Shown here: piece by piece, positions 9,385 through 17,752 of the stretch
How positions within the stretch are numbered: the stretch's first letter is position 1
Layout: every line of letters starts with the position of its first letter
Assembly: GCA_958403905.1 (NCBI GenBank)
Contig: CATXZD010000005.1
Coordinates: forward strand, 111,795-175,794
Direction: 5' to 3'
Source: an uncultured Ruminococcus sp.
Lineage (GTDB): Bacteria; Bacillota; Clostridia; Oscillospirales; Acutalibacteraceae
Length of the DNA: 64,000 nucleotides
Position numbers and translations under genes: made by a program
Notes under the pieces: generated by a model
Databases searched by the model: none
Seen by the model: the letters and a program-made list of their open reading frames with translations, nothing else
Told to the model about the DNA's origin: nothing

Positions 9385-9502
9385 AATTTATCAACAAAGC
9401 GGTACGTTAGGATTTGATTTTTGTTTTTTGTTTTTATTTTTTCGAAGTATAGCTAATTGTTGTAATTTTAATAAAATTTTCTTTATTTATTCAAAAAATA
9501 TA

Positions 9503-9531
9503 TTGACATTATCAATATATTACTGTATTAT
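9503..9531 (+). promoter_or_regulatory. Promoter of second dockerin gene
   Basis: TTGACA (9503-9508), 17-base spacer, TATTAT (9526-9531). The leader repeats the TATTGTATTGTA/CAATTT pattern of the first gene, so the two are probably co-regulated. Confidence 0.7.
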
Positions 9532-9598
9532 TGTATTGTAAATATAATACAATTTACATATAGCTACAATACGTATTTCAATAAAAAGGAGAATTAAA

Positions 9599-11407
9599 AT
9601 GAAACGGACTAAAATTTTATCGGCATTTTTAGCTATACTTATCGCTCTCACCTGCATTTCCGCAATTCCTGCGTCAGCCGAAGAAACAAAAACAGCTTCG
9701 TCGGTTGAGATTACCGAAATTCCCGACAATATTTTTACTCGAAATCCTGAGGAATTATTATACGGCTTAAAAGTAAAAATCAGCTTCTCCGACAACACAT
9801 CAGGTACATATGAAATTACACCTAATACCCCTTTATACGCTGATACACAAGACGAAAGCAAGACAACAGGCTTAACTCAAACTGCTGCAATAATTCCCAT
9901 AGATGACAGCACGTATTTGCTTGTCGGCGCCGCAAATTATATTGCCGATTATGTTGAGTTTCAAGTCACCGCATCTTCGGGCAGCGAAAATTTTATAGAA
10001 TGTAACAAGAAAGTCAGCTACCCTGATGATTACGACTGCCCCGAAATTTTTTGCAAGGACTACCTTGTTTACAAAACAAACCCTGATGACACCCTAACTC
10101 TTATCAATCACAATGTATTTCCTCTTGATTTTGAATCATACAAAGTCATACCGCCCGAAATTGTCATTCCCGAAAAGGTTCGCGGCAAAACCGTTACATC
10201 TGTAGCAAACTATGCACTGCTCGGCAGTGAGCACCCGTCCTCAGTAACTATTCCCGACACAGTTACTTCTATCGGCGAATATGCATTCGGCTATTGCATT
10301 GATTTCCACAGATGCGGTGACAACCATATGATTCCCGACAATGTTCTTGATACAAGACCTTCAAAAAAACTCGCGGCAGCTGATGACGATGAAAAATTCA
10401 TTGTAAGAATCTCGCTGTTCGACTCAAACCCAAAATGGCAAGGCAACAGATTAAGAATCAAGTACTTTAAGGACTGCACCGATTATGAATATGATCCCGA
10501 AGAGAAGAAAGCAACAGCTACCATTACTAAGGCTCAGATTTATTCTATGAAGGACGAAAAGAAAATTTCTATTGATATTCTCAACTCAAAAACAGTAAGA
10601 AAAGTTGACGACGAGGTCTACGATTTTTCAGAATATATAAACGGAGGAAAAGTTCCTGCAAGAATTGATTTGTACCCCTCACCTGAGGACGAACTGACTC
10701 AAACGTGCCAGACATTAAGCAAAAAATATTTCGGAGGCAGAACAAGCTACACAACCGACGACTTTTTCTATATGTATATTGACGCAACGCTTTCCGAGCT
10801 TGAAAAAGCTTCGGCTGACGACTTGATAATGAATATCGACATCAAAACACCTGAAGGTATTGAATATGATCTTTTCAAAAAGCTGTACTTTGAAAATGAT
10901 TCTTATAAAACCGATATTTTTTTACAAGCAGATTTCTTTAATAATGTCACTGAACAGGATTACAAAAAGTTTGCAAGAAAATATTTCAGAGGCTGTGACT
11001 GCAAGATTTTAATGTGTGAAAACACAAGAATAATGATTGTAAAGGGCGCAACAAAGCGTGATATTGCTAACGCAGGAAATGAAGGCAGTTTTCAGATTAA
11101 CACCTTTTCTCCGCCAATTATGAACAACTATCCAAGTATTGTAATCCGCGGCAAAAACGGCAGTGCGGCTCAGCGTTATGCCGAAGAAAATTCAATTGAA
11201 TTTGTCGGCACGGGAACTCAGTATCAGCTCGGTGACGTCAACCTTGACGGTGTTATATCCGTAACTGACGCAACTGATATTTTAAAATACAACGTTGACC
11301 TTATCACATTTACGGACGAACAAAAAGCACTTGCAGACTTTGACCAAAACGGCACTATTAACGTTTCGGACGCATCCGAAATACAGCGTGCAATTGTAAA
11401 CTCATAA
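9599..11407 (+). CDS. Secreted protein with BspA-like repeat and C-terminal dockerin, paralogue
   Basis: 602 residues and colinear with the preceding gene: signal peptide MKRTKILSAFLAILIALTCI, a short leucine-rich segment (VTSVANYALLGS, TVTSIGEYAFGY), a diverged acidic middle, and a dockerin (GDVNLDGVISVTDATDIL, ADFDQNGTINVSDASEIQ). The last roughly 94 bases of coding DNA, including the stop, are identical to the first copy while the middles differ strongly, pointing to gene conversion or selection on the dockerin. The start has the same AAGGAGAATTAAA leader. It is presumed extracellular and cohesin-bound; activity is unknown. Confidence 0.85.
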   Translation: MKRTKILSAFLAILIALTCISAIPASAEETKTASSVEITEIPDNIFTRNPEELLYGLKVKISFSDNTSGTYEITPNTPLYADTQDESKTTGLTQTAAIIPIDDSTYLLVGAANYIADYVEFQVTASSGSENFIECNKKVSYPDDYDCPEIFCKDYLVYKTNPDDTLTLINHNVFPLDFESYKVIPPEIVIPEKVRGKTVTSVANYALLGSEHPSSVTIPDTVTSIGEYAFGYCIDFHRCGDNHMIPDNVLDTRPSKKLAAADDDEKFIVRISLFDSNPKWQGNRLRIKYFKDCTDYEYDPEEKKATATITKAQIYSMKDEKKISIDILNSKTVRKVDDEVYDFSEYINGGKVPARIDLYPSPEDELTQTCQTLSKKYFGGRTSYTTDDFFYMYIDATLSELEKASADDLIMNIDIKTPEGIEYDLFKKLYFENDSYKTDIFLQADFFNNVTEQDYKKFARKYFRGCDCKILMCENTRIMIVKGATKRDIANAGNEGSFQINTFSPPIMNNYPSIVIRGKNGSAAQRYAEENSIEFVGTGTQYQLGDVNLDGVISVTDATDILKYNVDLITFTDEQKALADFDQNGTINVSDASEIQRAIVNS

Positions 11408-11428
11408 AATCCTTTATATATTAAAGCA

Positions 11429-11465
11429 ACGACCCCACCGAAATCGGTGAGGTCGTTTGTTTTTA
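11429..11465 (+). terminator. Terminator after second dockerin gene
   Basis: 12-bp stem ACGACCCCACCG/CGGTGAGGTCGT with an AAAT-type loop (mismatch near the tip) and a TTTGTTTTTA tail. It separates this gene from the convergent yfhO-like gene. Confidence 0.88.
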
Positions 11466-11516
11466 TCAATGCGGACACGGCACACCGTATCTCCACGAAT
11501 ATTTAATCAAATTCGG

Positions 11517-14228
11517 TTACTTCTTACTTTTACCAGGCACTTTATTTTTGCGCTTTTTAATAATATATGTATAAACGCAAAGTCCGGCAAACGTTGCTAA
11601 ACAAATCATTGTAACCGCAAATCCGGGCCAGAATCCCTTTGGATAATAATACAGCTTGATTTCGTGGCTTCCCTTTAACAGAGGAAATGCAACAAGCGAA
11701 CCGCCTACGGGCGTAATTTCAACCTTTTTGCCGTCAACAACTGCCGTCCAGCCCTCTTCATAGGGAACCGAAGTATAGAACAAGCCGTCCTCACTTACGT
11801 TTATCTCACCTTCCATAGAGCTTCCCGTAAGTTTTGTTGTTGTCATAACATCCTTGCTGACCTTTTCGTATCCCTGCTCAAAAACTTCTTTGTTGAGAAG
11901 ATTTACATAAACCTGAGCCGAACCTGACTGACCCTGCTTAAGCTGTGAATAAACCGAAATCTTATCGCCCTTGTTAAAGTAGCCTATGCATGCAATATAT
12001 GGACGTGACATTCCGTAGGTTGCACTCTGCGCAGTATCGTTTTGCATAATCGTAATATCATCACCGCCCGAAATCTTTGCATACATACAATAGATTCCGT
12101 CCTCGGGGGCTTCGTAATTCCACTTTACATACGGTGTGATTGACGCGTCGGTGCAGTTGAACGAATAGTTGCCGTAAGAAGATTTTGTTACAGGGAATTT
12201 ATTGTAATCATAATGTCCCTGCGAAACAACTTCAAGCGGCACATATACATTCTCGCTTATACCCGTTGCACGCTTGAAAAAATCGTTTTGCTGGTCAAAC
12301 GGATTGAACTGATCTTCGTTGTCATTTTCAACCCACTGTGCCAGATTTTCGTTTACCATAAATCCCATAGGAATATAATGGTCGTTTTTGAGAAGCTTTT
12401 CATTTCCAACCGTATAAGCCTCGGTCAAATCATAGGCATTGCGGTAAACTCCGTCACGTGAAATTATATATTTAAGATTCATAAACATATTTGTAACAGG
12501 CGAACTTTCGGCATAGGTGTATCTGTTTCCGCTCTTCCAGCCCATCATACCGAAGTTTTCAAAGAAACGAGTCATATCAACATTAGCCATTGAGTTGAAC
12601 ATCGAAAGTCCGTTGTAGCCATTGAGCGAACCATCGTTAAGAGTTTGGGTAGAGGTTGTTTCGGCACGCCACATTTCGTTTGTGTTTTCCTCAAGACTGT
12701 CCATATAGTCAATAAGCTGTTCGGTAGCTTCTCCGCCCCTGGGATAGTCATATGTACCTGTAACTGTTGTGGTTTTAACGCCAATGTACGCCGTTGCGCC
12801 GCTTTCGCAGATTATGACAACAGCAAGCACAATCATAAGCACCTGTTTGGGAACTATTCTTCTTGTATACAGGAAGAGCATTACGCATACCACAAGGGCA
12901 ACAATTGAAGTGCCGATGATTGTATAAGCCTCCTGTTTACCGATTGCAAACAGAATAACAAGCGCCGAACCAAGCGCCGCCAGAATAACGTCCCAACACG
13001 AGCTGAAATCAATCAGCATAAACGCCCTGAATGCCATTACAACAAGCACAAAGCTTATTAGGTAGCTGAAACGGTAGGGAATCATATTTGTAAAGTGGAA
13101 TCCGTGCCATATGTAGTCAAGCTGTCTGATGATACAGCTTATAATCATAAAGAAAATAAGACACATATCCACAATCTTTTCTTTTAGCTTGATTTTCTTT
13201 GAAGTCAGGAAAAGGATGCCGAGCACAATTGAAACAGTGCCGCAGGCGATGTTCGGCAAAGCGTCTGCCTCTTTTGTTGCTGGAGAAATAAACGTAATAA
13301 AGTTAGAAAGAATTTCTTTGACAGCAGTCAGCACGCCGAGCAAGTCGTCGGTCTGACCTATGTTAATATCAAATGTTGACGGAAACGAACTGCCCGAGGC
13401 GTTTGTATTCTGCAAGCCGAAGAATGCAGGAAGCAGGAAAAACGCTGTAATTCCGATTGAGATAAACGAGAAAACGCCCATTCTCATAAGCTTTGTAAAG
13501 AAAACCTTTACGTTTTCCCACTTTACAATATTGTATGCTATAAACACAAGCAGTACAAAGATGCAGGTAAAAAGTCCTATGTAGTAGTTTGCAAGAAGTG
13601 AAATTGCAAGCGTAACAACATAAAGCCTGAACTTGTTTTCAGTCAGAAGCTTTACTGCGCCAAGCACAACAAGCGGAGTAATGCAGACCGTGTCAAGCCA
13701 TATTGTATTCCAGTAATAGCCCATAAAGAATGCACAAAATGAGAAACAACAGCCGAACAAAACGAGTGAAAAATCGTTTTTCTTGAACACACTGCGAAGA
13801 AAAACAGCCATAAACATACCTGCGCAGGCTACTTTGATAACAACCGAGAACATAAGAAATTCTCTTAGCCATTCGCTCGGAATAAACACGGAAACAAAAT
13901 TTAATGGACTCGCAAGATAGTACGACATCAGCGCAAAGTAATTTACGCCGCCACCCTGAGTCCACGACCAGAACAGCGATTCGCCGTGTTTTAGCTTGTC
14001 CTGAAAATCAACCAGAAACGGATAGTACTGGTGCCACAAGTCCGTTACAAGAATCTGCTGGTCACCGAACGGTGAAACTTTCATCAGCGCAAACGCTGTT
14101 GTCATCAGCACAAACGGCACTAAAAACGCAAGTATAATAAAAAGGTTGTTTGAGAAAAAGGTTTTAAACCTGCCTTGCCCGTTAAGCGTGGGCGCATCTG
14201 CCTTTTTCACTGCTTGTATATTTGGCAT
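11517..14228 (-). CDS. YfhO family multi-pass membrane protein
   Basis: 903-residue membrane protein of the YfhO family. The N-terminal motif VTDLWHQYYPFLVDFQDKL, then SWTQGGGVNYFALMSYYLASPLN, is family-typical. Many transmembrane segments fill roughly residues 25-480, then a large extracytoplasmic region and a last membrane segment near the C-terminus (FWPGFAVTMICLATFAGLCV) with a basic tail. In Bacillus and Listeria, YfhO-type proteins act in glycosylation of lipoteichoic acid and have a GT-C-like topology; a similar envelope role here is inferred. The start at 14228 follows AGGAGG at 9-10 bases. It is transcribed alone, convergent with the dockerin genes. Confidence 0.88.
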   Translation of the reverse strand: MPNIQAVKKADAPTLNGQGRFKTFFSNNLFIILAFLVPFVLMTTAFALMKVSPFGDQQILVTDLWHQYYPFLVDFQDKLKHGESLFWSWTQGGGVNYFALMSYYLASPLNFVSVFIPSEWLREFLMFSVVIKVACAGMFMAVFLRSVFKKNDFSLVLFGCCFSFCAFFMGYYWNTIWLDTVCITPLVVLGAVKLLTENKFRLYVVTLAISLLANYYIGLFTCIFVLLVFIAYNIVKWENVKVFFTKLMRMGVFSFISIGITAFFLLPAFFGLQNTNASGSSFPSTFDINIGQTDDLLGVLTAVKEILSNFITFISPATKEADALPNIACGTVSIVLGILFLTSKKIKLKEKIVDMCLIFFMIISCIIRQLDYIWHGFHFTNMIPYRFSYLISFVLVVMAFRAFMLIDFSSCWDVILAALGSALVILFAIGKQEAYTIIGTSIVALVVCVMLFLYTRRIVPKQVLMIVLAVVIICESGATAYIGVKTTTVTGTYDYPRGGEATEQLIDYMDSLEENTNEMWRAETTSTQTLNDGSLNGYNGLSMFNSMANVDMTRFFENFGMMGWKSGNRYTYAESSPVTNMFMNLKYIISRDGVYRNAYDLTEAYTVGNEKLLKNDHYIPMGFMVNENLAQWVENDNEDQFNPFDQQNDFFKRATGISENVYVPLEVVSQGHYDYNKFPVTKSSYGNYSFNCTDASITPYVKWNYEAPEDGIYCMYAKISGGDDITIMQNDTAQSATYGMSRPYIACIGYFNKGDKISVYSQLKQGQSGSAQVYVNLLNKEVFEQGYEKVSKDVMTTTKLTGSSMEGEINVSEDGLFYTSVPYEEGWTAVVDGKKVEITPVGGSLVAFPLLKGSHEIKLYYYPKGFWPGFAVTMICLATFAGLCVYTYIIKKRKNKVPGKSKK

Positions 14229-15110
14229 ATAAAATAAACCTCCTGTTTAAATAAAAACAATTCGTTTTTGTACTGCATTTAATGCAATACATATTTATAA
14301 TATTGTACCACATATTTTAAATAAGGTAAATGGAATTTATGCGAAAATTCAAATTTATTTTTTAAACGTCTTTTTTAAACGTCCTAAGGGGCGGACAATT
14401 TACAATTAACAAATAACAATTAACAATTTTCAGTAGCGGCGAACTGTGTTCGGTCGAGTGTCTCGACACGCAAATCAAGATGGATAGGTTAGCTATATTG
14501 GATAACTAATGTGCCCGAATTTTAAATTGATATAACGGATGAATATAAATAAAACGTTGCATTTACCGACGTAGGGACACGGCGCGCCGTGTCCGCAGCG
14601 GCAATCAAACTTTACCTATTAAATTGTAGTTATAAAGAAAAACAAACCTTTCCGTAGTACCTTGTAAAATCTAAAAATTCACACTTGAAAACGATAGTGC
14701 CGAATTATATATTGTAGGGAACAGTCTTGACTGTTCCATAGGATTACAGATAACACTTGTGGAATCGGAACGGTCAAGACCGTTCCCTACATTAAAATTG
14801 ATTTAATTATCATTTCTGATTTGATAATTTTTAGCATTAACACTGTAGTAGAGGACGGCATCCCTGACGTCCCGAAACGTTACCTATTTATCAACTTTAA
14901 ATTCGGGCAACCGTTTTTACCTAAATATCCGACTGTTCCACTTAATTTACCCACAGGGGCACTCTGCAGATTTGCGTGTCGAGGCAGTCGACCAAATAAA
15001 CTTACCCACACAACACGCATTATTACAAATCCAGAGCACAGCGACCCTCAATTGTTAATTATAAATTGTAAATTGTCCGATTCTTAGGATATTTAATATA
15101 TCAAAAAACA
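14229..15110. repeat. Intergenic repeat mosaic including the right 189-bp inverted-repeat arm (14658-14846)
   Basis: No gene supported. It contains an R1 head (14362-14395), a GTCGAGTGTCTCGAC palindrome (14452-14468), a GTAGGGACACGGCGCG palindrome (14571-14596), the 189-bp arm that is the reverse complement of 6886-7074, half of a GACGGCATCCCTGACGTCCC element (14853-14872) and a GTCGAGGCAGTCGAC motif (14977-14991). An 88-codon open frame here (14821-15087) is repeat DNA, not a gene. Confidence 0.7.
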
Positions 15111-15113
15111 AAA

Positions 15114-15152
15114 TACCTTGACAGATGAGGTACTCTATGCTATTATATACCT
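15114..15152 (+). promoter_or_regulatory. Promoter with overlapping inverted-repeat candidate operators, PadR operon 1
   Basis: TTGACA (15118-15123), 17-base spacer, TATTAT (15141-15146). TACCT at 15114, AGGTA at 15128 and TACCT at 15148 form two overlapping inverted repeats across the -35 and -10. Their position fits autorepression by the PadR protein encoded just downstream; that link is inferred. Confidence 0.65.
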
Positions 15153-15176
15153 ACAAAATATGAAAGAGGTGTTAAA

Positions 15177-15509
15177 ATGTCGATTACAGCCGACCTTATA
15201 CGAGGACATACCGACACAATAATTCTTGCAAGGCTGATGGAGTGCGACAGCTACGGCTATGAAATTAACAAAGCCGTCTATAAAGCTTCAAACCAGCTTT
15301 ACGAGTTAAAAGAGGCTACGCTCTACACTGCGTTCAAAAGGCTTGAGGACACAGGCTGTATTTCGTCGTACTGGGGCGACCAAAGCACCGGCGCAAGGCG
15401 AAAATACTACACAATCACCGAGTTTGGAAGAAAAACATACCATCAAAAAATTAATGAGTGGCTTGAAGCAAAACGTATGCTTGACACTCTGCTTCAAACA
15501 GACAGATAA
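15177..15509 (+). CDS. PadR family transcriptional regulator
   Basis: 110-residue winged-helix regulator. The family phrases are ILARLMECDSYGYEINKAV, LYELKEATLYTAFKRLEDTG and GARRKYYTITEFGRK. PadR proteins dimerise through a C-terminal helix (here EWLEAKRMLDTLL) and usually repress a neighbouring membrane-protein operon in response to a small molecule. AGAGGTG lies upstream of the start. It is the first gene of an operon with a DUF1700-like membrane protein and a DUF4097-like protein, a common Firmicutes arrangement. Confidence 0.93.
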   Translation: MSITADLIRGHTDTIILARLMECDSYGYEINKAVYKASNQLYELKEATLYTAFKRLEDTGCISSYWGDQSTGARRKYYTITEFGRKTYHQKINEWLEAKRMLDTLLQTDR

Positions 15510-15524
15510 TTACGGAGGGATATT

Positions 15525-16406
15525 ATGGAACCAAAATTAAGAGATTATATTGAAAATCTGTTTGCGACTGCTCCAAACACAAAGCAATCTTATGAGCTTA
15601 AAGAGGAAATAATTCGCAACACAATTGAGCGCTACCACGATTTGCTCGCCGATGGAAAAAGCGAGGGCGAGGCTTATAACCTTGCAATTGCGGGAATCGG
15701 CGACATTAACGAGCTTTTGGAGGCTCTCGGCGGAAATCCGATTGAAGAAAACGCAATGACAGAAGAGCAAAATACCGCAATCAGAAGCAGAAACTCAATT
15801 TTTACGGGAATTGCCGTTGCACTGTACATTCTCTGCGTAACACCCTGTATTCTGCTTTCAGGCACTGTGTTTGTTGAAATCAGCCCCGTATTTATGTTTT
15901 TGATGATAAGCGCTGCAACAGGACTTTTAATTTACCGAAACAAAACGAAGTATATTATTCTTGAAGAAAACCCTAAAAAAGTTTCAAAAATAAGAACAAA
16001 CGCAATTTTGAAAGCAGTTGCAGTAGGTATGTACATTTCCTGCGTAACGCCGTGTATTTTGCTCGCTCAAACACCGCTTGTTGCAATAAGCCCCGTATTT
16101 ATGTTTCTGATGATTGCAGTTGCAACCGTCATTATTGTGTTTACAAGGGACAAAAACGGCTATACAAAGGCTGACGAAACCATGGTTGAAAACTTCAAAG
16201 AGTTCAACGGCAGAAAACACAAAACTTCGGCTCTTTACAAGGCTCTTGTTGCAATCTTGTGGGTAACAACATCATTTTTATACATTTTTATAACAGGTGT
16301 ATCTGGATTTGCTGCTGCTTCGGTAACATGGATAATATTTCTTGTTGCAGTTGCGCTTCAGAATCTTATGAAAGCAATATTTGACTATGTGGAGGCGAGA
16401 AAATGA
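15525..16406 (+). CDS. Membrane protein with N-terminal DUF1700-like prefix domain
   Basis: 293 residues. The first 70 form a helical prefix domain (YELKEEIIRNTIERYHDLLA, then GEAYNLAIAGIGDINELLEAL) found in PadR-linked membrane proteins. After a linker come about six hydrophobic segments; two internal segments repeat each other (ALYILCVTPCILLSGTVFVE and GMYISCVTPCILLAQTPLVA, each followed by ISPVFMFLMI), so this half arose by internal duplication. GGAGG precedes the start. The stop overlaps the next start by 4 bases (ATGA), indicating translational coupling. Molecular role unknown. Confidence 0.85.
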   Translation: MEPKLRDYIENLFATAPNTKQSYELKEEIIRNTIERYHDLLADGKSEGEAYNLAIAGIGDINELLEALGGNPIEENAMTEEQNTAIRSRNSIFTGIAVALYILCVTPCILLSGTVFVEISPVFMFLMISAATGLLIYRNKTKYIILEENPKKVSKIRTNAILKAVAVGMYISCVTPCILLAQTPLVAISPVFMFLMIAVATVIIVFTRDKNGYTKADETMVENFKEFNGRKHKTSALYKALVAILWVTTSFLYIFITGVSGFAAASVTWIIFLVAVALQNLMKAIFDYVEARK

Positions 16407-17377
16407 GGAAATCAGCAAGAAACAGAATAATTATTTGGTCAATCGTCAGCGTACTGCTTATCGGAGTGCTTACAATGGGCATAATCGGAGCACGAAACTT
16501 TAACGGCTTAAATTTCAGACTGTTCAGTTTTTCAGATATTGACGTCGAAAAAATGTCAACAGGCAATGCAGAATTTGATAAAGACGAGGTAAAATCGATT
16601 GATATCAACTGGACAAGCGGAGCTGTTAAAATTAAAAACAGCGATACCGATAAGGTAGAAATTTCAGAAAATACGTCTGACAAAAACGAAGACACCGCAA
16701 TGCGCTGGAGTCTTGATGGCGGCAAACTCAAAATTTACGAAAACAAAAACATCTTTGGCTTTAATTTATTTAACTTTGGTTTGTTTGACGGTAATCATGC
16801 CAAAACGCTGACAGTAACTCTTCCAAAGGATATTTTGTTTGATGACTTTGACATAAGTGCGGCAAGTGCAGATGTATCTGCCGAAAACATCAATTCCGAT
16901 TCTCTTGACATTGAAACAGCATCGGGAAAAATCGCCGTAGACAACTTTGAGGGCAACAGTGCCGACATAAACTCGGTAAGCGGAGCAATTGAGTTTTCTG
17001 CCTCTTCTGCAAGTAGTGTTGAAGCCGAAGCAGTATCCGGGGAATGTACAGTCAGCGGTAAGATTGACGAAATTGACGCTTCAAGCGTTTCGGGTTCGCT
17101 TAACCTGAATGTAGGTAAAAACAACCGCAAAATCAACGCTGAAACAGTAAGCGGAAGTGTTAATATCAAAACAAACTGCGATAAAAGCGGATTCACGGCA
17201 AACCACAGCAGTGTAAGCGGAGGTTTCAATAGTGATTTTGCAGGCGTAACCAAGGACGGCAGGTTTATTTACGGAAGTGGAAAGGCTGAGTACAACATTT
17301 CAACCGTAAGCGGAAACATTGAAATTCAACCGCTTGCAGAAAACGAGCTGACAAAGTGGCTTTTTGAGCTTTCGTAA
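16403..17377 (+). CDS. DUF4097-like beta-helix protein
   Basis: 324 residues. A single N-terminal membrane anchor (IIIWSIVSVLLIGVLTMGII) precedes an extracytoplasmic region of short repeating beta strands (DISAASADVSAENINSDSL, ETASGKIAVDNFEG, SVSGAIEFSASSA, VSGSLNLNVG, VSGSVNIKT, VSGNIEIQP). The recurring SGxxx(I/V) rungs fit the DUF4097 right-handed beta-helix/adhesin-like family. It is the third gene of the PadR operon, and such proteins are thought to act in envelope sensing. It ends just before an intergenic repeat region; no classic terminator was seen. Confidence 0.85.
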   Translation: MRKSARNRIIIWSIVSVLLIGVLTMGIIGARNFNGLNFRLFSFSDIDVEKMSTGNAEFDKDEVKSIDINWTSGAVKIKNSDTDKVEISENTSDKNEDTAMRWSLDGGKLKIYENKNIFGFNLFNFGLFDGNHAKTLTVTLPKDILFDDFDISAASADVSAENINSDSLDIETASGKIAVDNFEGNSADINSVSGAIEFSASSASSVEAEAVSGECTVSGKIDEIDASSVSGSLNLNVGKNNRKINAETVSGSVNIKTNCDKSGFTANHSSVSGGFNSDFAGVTKDGRFIYGSGKAEYNISTVSGNIEIQPLAENELTKWLFELS

Positions 17378-17640
17378 ATGTTTTTGTTATTCATCGGGAC
17401 GTGTAGGACCCCGTCCCCTACGGAAAGGTTTGTTTGTCACATAAATGTTGATATAATCAGTTGCGTTTAGTAGTCAACACAGCCACGGCACGCAGTGTTC
17501 CTACGACAGTAAAGAAAATGTTGTATTTATTCTCTGACAAGATGAAGTAAAGTTGTATCTTGCGTTAGATTTAGAAAAATGTACAGTTACCGAGATACCG
17601 ACTTATAGCTATGCTCCGCCCCTTAGGACGTTTAAAAGGA
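17378..17640. repeat. Intergenic repeats, including inverted R1 copy (17542-17637)
   Basis: No gene. It holds a GACGTGTAGGACCCCGTCCCCTACGG element (17398-17424), a CACGGCACGCAGTGTTCCTACG degenerate palindrome, and an R1 repeat on the minus strand ending in the CCGCCCCTTAGGACG head next to the degT promoter. A 67-codon open frame at 17553 is repeat sequence. Confidence 0.65.
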
Positions 17641-17645
17641 AAAAC

Positions 17646-17700
17646 TTTACTTTTTCTTTTAGTTGTTGTATAATGGAATGTACGAATTTGTACATTCCAT
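17646..17700 (+). promoter_or_regulatory. Promoter with a perfect 11-bp palindrome at the start site (aminotransferase gene)
   Basis: TTTACT (17646-17651), 17-base spacer, TATAAT (17669-17674). A perfect inverted repeat, ATGGAATGTAC/GTACATTCCAT with a 6-base GAATTT centre, spans 17673-17700, overlapping the end of the -10 and the expected +1. It fits an operator; as RNA it would be a 5' hairpin. Confidence 0.65.
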
Positions 17701-17752
17701 TAATTTTGTTTATAAAAACTAAACGCCCTTATAAAACAAAGGAGATTTTTGA

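Noticed and set aside
14821..15087. 88-codon plus-strand open frame
   Set aside because: It lies wholly in intergenic repeat DNA (right 189-bp arm and GACGTCCC/GTCGAG motifs), has no ribosome binding site and resembles no protein.
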